DNA from: Neocallimastix lanati (nom. inval.)
Taxonomy: Eukaryota; Neocallimastigomycota; Neocallimastigomycetes; Neocallimastigales; Neocallimastigaceae
Length of the DNA: 64,000 nucleotides
Assembly: GCA_016946835.1 (NCBI GenBank)
Contig: JACVTC010000035.1
Location: 325,001 to 389,000, forward strand
Direction of reading: 5' to 3'
Positions 57,261-64,000 of the stretch are shown here, piece by piece. Under the pieces are notes generated by a model that was given only the letters and a program-made list of their open reading frames with translations, made no database searches and was not told the DNA's origin. Numbering within the stretch: the stretch's first letter is position 1; each line of letters opens with the position of its first letter. The translations under genes and the position numbers were made by a program.

Positions 57261-58717
<1,457 letters not shown>

Positions 58718-60480
58718 GAAAAGAATTCACACTAGATTAAAGAGTTCAAAATTAATATGAAGATTTCAGTTAAAAAAAGTAAAAATAAAGAAAAATTGGA
58801 TAAGTTGAGAAAAGAAACCTATCCATTTCAAATTCATAAAAATATGATATTATGTAAAGAAAAATTAAAAGTATTTAAAGGAAGCTTAATAAAGTTTATT
58901 TATTAACCCAACAAATAAACATATAAAAGTCTTTATTAAACATAGAATTTAAAAAAAAATTGATGTTAAGAATGAAATTTTACTAAATAAATGTGATTTA
59001 AATTTTAACTACAATTAACTTAGTGATATAGAGAAAATATATCTTATTAGTAGAATATGAAAAAAACTATGTATATATTCTTCTTTTATAAATAGATATT
59101 TTTTTGCGAAAATAGTCCCAACTTTATCTCTCCAAGACAAAATAATAGAAACGTAAACTATAGAAAAACCAGTATAAATATTATGAATAATTCAAAATTT
59201 TTAATTAAGTTTTTATATTTCAATAATGTACCATTTGAAATTTATAATTACTTATTTATTTCTAATTTTGTTATTAATGATTAAAGAAAAAAAATGAATC
59301 ATTAAGACTTTAATCCAGAGAACGAGCAGATAACTCACTTTAGACAAACTCTTGTAAATTATTTTAGAGATAAAATTTTTCATTCAAATGATGAATTCGA
59401 TAGTAATGTAAAATAAAATTATAAAATATCTAATAATTAAATTTTATCAAATTTCATATTTAAGTTATATTAAGCAATGTTTCATTTTAAATCTAATAAA
59501 TTTAAAATTATTTATTATAATTAAATGGTCAAATAGACCAATTAAGTATCCACCAAGATAACTCTGGTGGTTTTAATGAAGTAATATTATTAAGGAATTA
59601 TTATTTTAGTTATATATTTAATATAATTTATAACTAATTTTTTTAAAAAAAAATATTAAATAAAGAACTTTAAAAATATTAAGACATAGAAAAAAAAAAA
59701 AAGATGAAAGAAGTCAAAAACTAAAATTACGAAGGAATTAATTACTAAAGTAAATACTATAAGTTTAGTTCAATAGATTAATTTTAATTATTGATAAATC
59801 TACTAATTATTCTTGTTAATAATTCATAATATTAATAAAAAAAAGAAAAAAAAAAAAAAAAAGAGAGAGAGAGAAAATAAAAAGATTAAATATGATGTAG
59901 ATGTCGAAGTTATGATATAAAAAAATTGCTAGTTAAAATGTAGCAAAAAAACGAATGAATCTAAAACATTTAAATCGGTGATGAAAAAGCCTTTAACTAT
60001 CTAAATCAATTGATAGATTAAAGAGTAAAGAAGAATTTTGGAATGCAAAATTGAAAATTGTTAAGATATATATTCAATTTATTAGAAATTTTTAAGTTAT
60101 AAATCAAATTATTTCAAATAATTATTATATTTATTTATAATTTTTGTTAAAAAATATTTTTTATCTTATTATATTCTTTTTTTTTATTTTATCTTATTTA
60201 TATATTTAATTTTATTTATATATATAAATAATTTTTCATATACACTAACAAAAAATGGCAAATTTAAGCATTAGCAAATTACATTTAATACAAAGAGATA
60301 TACTGAAAATGATGATTTAAACAATAAACTGGCATAGGGCGATGATTTAGATGACAACCTTGTTTATAATTATGATGAAGAAGAAACTTTACTTTTAACA
60401 TATTAAAACTATATTAAAATTTTGAATAATAGTAAGATTCATCCTCAAATTAAGGATAAGCTTGAGGTATGACAATTATA
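58718..60480 (+). pseudogene. Decayed coding-like DNA, family unknown
   Basis: Plus-strand frames give several coding-like pieces separated by stops: KNKEKLDKLRKETYPFQIHK (about 58785-58845), FFAKIVPTLSLQDKIIE (about 59100-59150), FNPENEQITHFRQTLVNYFR (about 59305-59370), and LDDNLVYNYDEEETLLLTY then NYIKILNNSKIHPQIKDKLE (about 60350-60465). They show less extreme base composition than the flanks. None matches a family I can name, and they may come from more than one gene or transposon. Confidence 0.3.
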
Positions 60481-60940
60481 TAACTAATACGAATATTATA
60501 AATACTAAACTTTATCAATTAAATTTAATGTATATGTATTTAAAAATTTTTTATATTTTTATTTTTTTCCATCTATAATATACTAATGTAATTATTAAAT
60601 ATTATATTTTATTATTCTTGTTTAATAAAATTTAACTTATTTAAATAATATTACATGCAAAAATAATATTTCATTTAAGGAAACATGTCCTTACGATAGA
60701 TATATAATATCATTTGCTTTTCTTTTTATTTTAATAAACGCACCTGAAATAAATTAATTAATTCATATAAAAAATATTTCTAAAAAAAATATTATGAATT
60801 AAACAATTTGATATTCTTAGAACTTCTTACTATTGTTTATTTATTTCTGATTGTATTTATTTATTTATAGTACTGACCTTAGTAATTATTAAGCATTATT
60901 TAATGCAAGTAATTAATAAAAGCAAAAAAAAAAAAAAAAA

Positions 60941-60981
<41 letters not shown>

Positions 60982-61128
60982 AAGGAACTTATATTTGTAA
61001 TATAATGTATATGGTAAGAATTATACGACAAATAATTACAAATAAATATATAATTATTATATGTTTTTAAAAATTCATATATTTAGTAGTAAATTATTTA
61101 TTAATAAATAATGTAGGTATTATTTTAT

Positions 61129-61134
61129 TTATTT

Positions 61135-61229
<95 letters not shown>

Positions 61230-61318
61230 TTCATTTATTTGTTTGTTTGTTTGTTTGTTTGTTTGTTTGTTTGTTTGTTTGTTTGTTTGTTTATTGTTTG
61301 TTTGTTTGTTTGTTTATA
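61129..61318. repeat. (TTTA)n array changing into (TTTG)n
   Basis: About 25 TTTA units, then from 61238 about 18 TTTG units with one TTTA, just downstream of the DNAJC7-like gene's stop. 60481-61128 otherwise shows only AT-rich sequence with an AAT array at 60941-60979. Confidence 0.95.
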
Positions 61319-61362
61319 TATTAATTTATATAATTATTATTTAATTAATTACTAATTTTTTA

Positions 61363-63860
61363 CTAAAATAATCCAAAAAAAAACTTCTTATTATTTTCTT
61401 CATTAATAAATTGATCTAATAACTCGTCAGTTGAAACTGTTTTTTTCTTTTGAATATTCGGATTTGGTTTGGGATCTAGTAAAGATTTAAAAAAATTTGA
61501 ATATTTTAATTTATTATCATACGATTCTTTGGATTCTCTATTGGATAACACAGAATATGCTTCATTTATCTTTTTAAATTTTTTTTCGTCATCTTCAATT
61601 TGTCTATTAGTCTTACCTATGTATTTATCAGGATGATATTTAAGTGCCATTTTATGAAATGCTTTTTTTATTGTTTCATTATTTGGATTATCGATAAATT
61701 TCAATCCTAATAGAGTATAATAGTTTTCTTCAGAATCGATCTCTGTATATCTATAATTATTATTACTATTTGTATTAGCATTTTCTGATTTTTCGTTTTT
61801 ATTATCACGGTCGTATTTCGTATCATTTAATGCTTGATTAATTTCTTTTTTAAAAGTTTAATTTTTTAATTTATATTAATATGAATACTGTCATCCATAA
61901 AAAAATTTATTAAAAAAATATATATATAAAATATTTCAAATTAATTAGCAATTTACTTACCACTATTATCAGGTAGTAATTTTAATAAAAATTCATAATC
62001 ATTAACTGCTTTATCATATAGCTTTTGCTGTCTTTGAGAAGAAGCTCTTCTTAAGTACAGTTTTGTAAATAATGATTTAAATGATGAATTATTGATTTTA
62101 TTAATTTTTGTTTCAATTTTCTTGTCTTTATTACCAAAAATCATATTTTCTAATAAATCAATTGCCTTTGTACTATATTCAGTTGATTGTTTAAACTTAC
62201 TTAACTAACATTATTATAATTTTTTAAAATATTCATAAATTGATAAAATTATGTATGCAAAGTAATGAGAATAAATTATTTTAATAAACTATATATCTTT
62301 TTATTTTAAAATTTGTAATATAATTTAATTAGGTAATATATTAATTTATTATTTAATTATATATTACCTTACTTTTAGTATTAGAAAGATTACTTAATAA
62401 TTTAACGTATGATATACTATAAAGTTCATATTTATCATATAATTTTAAGCATTGATAATAACCATGATCAGCTATCTGATATTTTCCTTGGTTATATTCT
62501 TCATTATATTTATTTCTTAGTAATTCAACTTCATCAGCCTGTTTAAGAAAATCTAATATTTCGTTCATGATATCATCATTATCATAAAAATCTACTTCAT
62601 TATCATCGCTATTATTTAATTCCCTAATCACGCCTTTAAGTTTCAATTTAGCATCTTCCAAAGATATTTCATCATAAATATATTCAATATAAACTGTATA
62701 AAATTGTCCATTTAAATATGATGAGTATTTTTCTTTCATAAATCTATTATAATTATATTATAAATTGTATTTAATTTTTATATTAGTTTAATAATTTATA
62801 ATATATTTATGTTATTGATATTTTTCATGAAATCTTATATTAACCTTGATATTTTTTTTGCAATGAGAAATTGTTTACACTTTAATAATATTTTTCCACG
62901 TAATAATTGCCATTCTTTACAAACACCGTTTATTGATATATTACCCAATATACTAACACCTATAATATAAATGTTATTTTAATTTTTAATATAATTTGTA
63001 TGTATGTATGTATATATATACCATTTGTACTTTTAGTTCTTTGTTCTAATGTTGGATCAGCAATTAAAAAAGCTTCTTCTAAAAAAGTTAATGCATTAAT
63101 ATAGTGCTTTTGACAGTAACTTCTTTTAACTGATTCCAAAAGTTCCTCAATTTTTTTAATATTGTCTAACTATATAATAAGTTAAAATAGTTATATTAAA
63201 ATTATTATTATTATTATTAATATTAATATTTTTCTAAAAATATTAAATATATATATTAATAAAAATTTTTGATATAAGAATTATAAAATCTAATAATACT
63301 TCATGTTTGAAAAGCTTATTATTCATTTTTGAAACATTACTCTTTTTTGAATATTTTAATCCATTTTCTGTATAATATTTTGCCTTTCTAATATTTCCTA
63401 ACAGTATATAACATCGTAAATTCCGAAAATAAGATTTTAAATTTAAATTATCCAAACTAATAGCCTTTGTACTATCTTCAATGGCTTTTTCTGCATTCTC
63501 TAAATAGATATAACATGATGCCCTTTTTTCATATAAGTCTGCTTCATTTGGATGTTTATCTTTTATATTTATATATATATATATACATTTGATTTGATTT
63601 GATTTATATATTTTTTATTTATTAATACATTGTAATCAATATATATAAGTTTATATAATTACATATATATATGTATATATATTTATTTAATATAATATAA
63701 TTTTATTATTATACCTATTAATTTGGTAAAATAATCAACTCCTTCTGAATATTTTTTATCGTTAATTAATTGTTCTCCTGGTTCTATTAACCTGAGAATT
63801 TGTAAACTTTAAAATTTATTAAAATTATTTATATTTATAAACAAAAAAAGATATATGTAT

Positions 63861-63891
<31 letters not shown>

Positions 63892-63952
63892 AATAAATAA
63901 ATAGAAATAATAAAAAAAAAATATTAATACAAAAAAAAATTTTTACATTGTT

Positions 63953-63955
<3 letters not shown>
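61363..63955 (-). CDS. TPR-J-domain cochaperone, DNAJC7-like (5' end not resolved)
   Basis: Seven phase-compatible exons: 63791-63715, 63559-63300, 63169-63022, 62959-62845, 62743-62368, 62204-61961 and 61844-61363 (about 567 codons). A further upstream exon ending near 63950 (AACAAT|GTAAAA) is likely. TPR units start with EPGEQLINDKKYSEGVDYFT and RASCYIYLENAEKAIEDSTK, followed by SYFRNLRCYILLGNIRKAKY and more diverged helical pairs, with LYDKAVNDYEFLLKLLPDNS as the last. The J domain follows: NYYTLLGL, then TIKKAFHKMALKYHPDK (HPD at about 61627-61635), then FKKINEAYSVLSN. After it come only about 60 residues, ending KKFFFGLF, without a Gly/Phe or zinc region. DNAJC7/TPR2 proteins bind Hsp90 and Hsp70 through TPRs and stimulate Hsp70 ATPase through the HPD loop. 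DNAJC3 is less likely, since no signal peptide exon is seen. Confidence 0.85.
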
Positions 63956-63987
<32 letters not shown>

Positions 63988-64000
63988 CATTTTTATTTCT

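Overview
The window is eukaryotic, extremely AT-rich (nearly all intergenic DNA is A/T homopolymer, ATT/AAT triplets, ATTT tetramers and TA runs), with small GT-AG introns and asparagine/serine/acidic low-complexity proteins. The gene content (a MATA-type HMG box, a SAPS-family phosphatase regulator, SEM1, a Fus1-like TM-SH3 protein) is fungal. Together with the base composition, the short genes in very AT-rich deserts, the ankyrin-repeat debris and a decayed bacterial-type S66 peptidase, it points to an anaerobic gut fungus (Neocallimastigomycota). That assignment is an inference; no rRNA or other marker is present.

Layout. 1-7.6 kb: decayed non-LTR retrotransposon 3' end, then an LTR-like repeat split by a MITE-like insertion, then AT desert. 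7.6-10.1 kb: an intronless gene for a secreted, very acidic repeat protein. 12-14 kb: decayed Gag/protease-like retroelement remains. 15.0-18.9 kb (minus): a Q/N-rich HMG-box transcription factor, best read as two exons joined by a phase-compatible 1.08 kb intron. 19-30.9 kb: AT desert carrying an ankyrin-repeat pseudogene interrupted by a GC-richer insert, an endonuclease-like scrap, a pseudogene of an S66 (LD-carboxypeptidase/MccF) peptidase, and more ankyrin scraps. 31.0-34.4 kb (minus): a three-exon signal peptide-TM-SH3 protein. 34.4-43.5 kb: transposon graveyard with two LTR-like copies flanking an APE-type endonuclease fragment. 43.5-46.4 kb (+): an Asteroid/ASTE1-like XPG-fold nuclease gene (4 exons). 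48.2-53.3 kb (minus): a SIT4/PP6-associated SAPS protein (17 exons, every splice phase consistent, 955 aa). 55.3-55.8 kb (+): SEM1/DSS1 (3 exons, 59 aa). 56.4-57.3 kb (minus): a wall-sensor-like single-pass membrane protein. 58.7-60.5 kb: decayed coding-like DNA. 61.4 kb to the window end (minus): a TPR-J-domain cochaperone (DNAJC7-like), 5' end open.

The intact genes are not an obvious pathway. SAPS protein, SEM1 and the DNAJC7-like protein are housekeeping factors (phosphatase targeting, proteasome lid, Hsp70/Hsp90 cochaperone). The HMG-box regulator and the Fus1-like membrane SH3 protein, 12 kb apart on the same strand, are the two genes whose families elsewhere touch mating or cell fusion, which is of interest in fungi with no described sexual cycle. 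Exon coordinates below were derived by hand from GT/AG sites, reading-frame phase and protein similarity recalled for the families; no database search was run.
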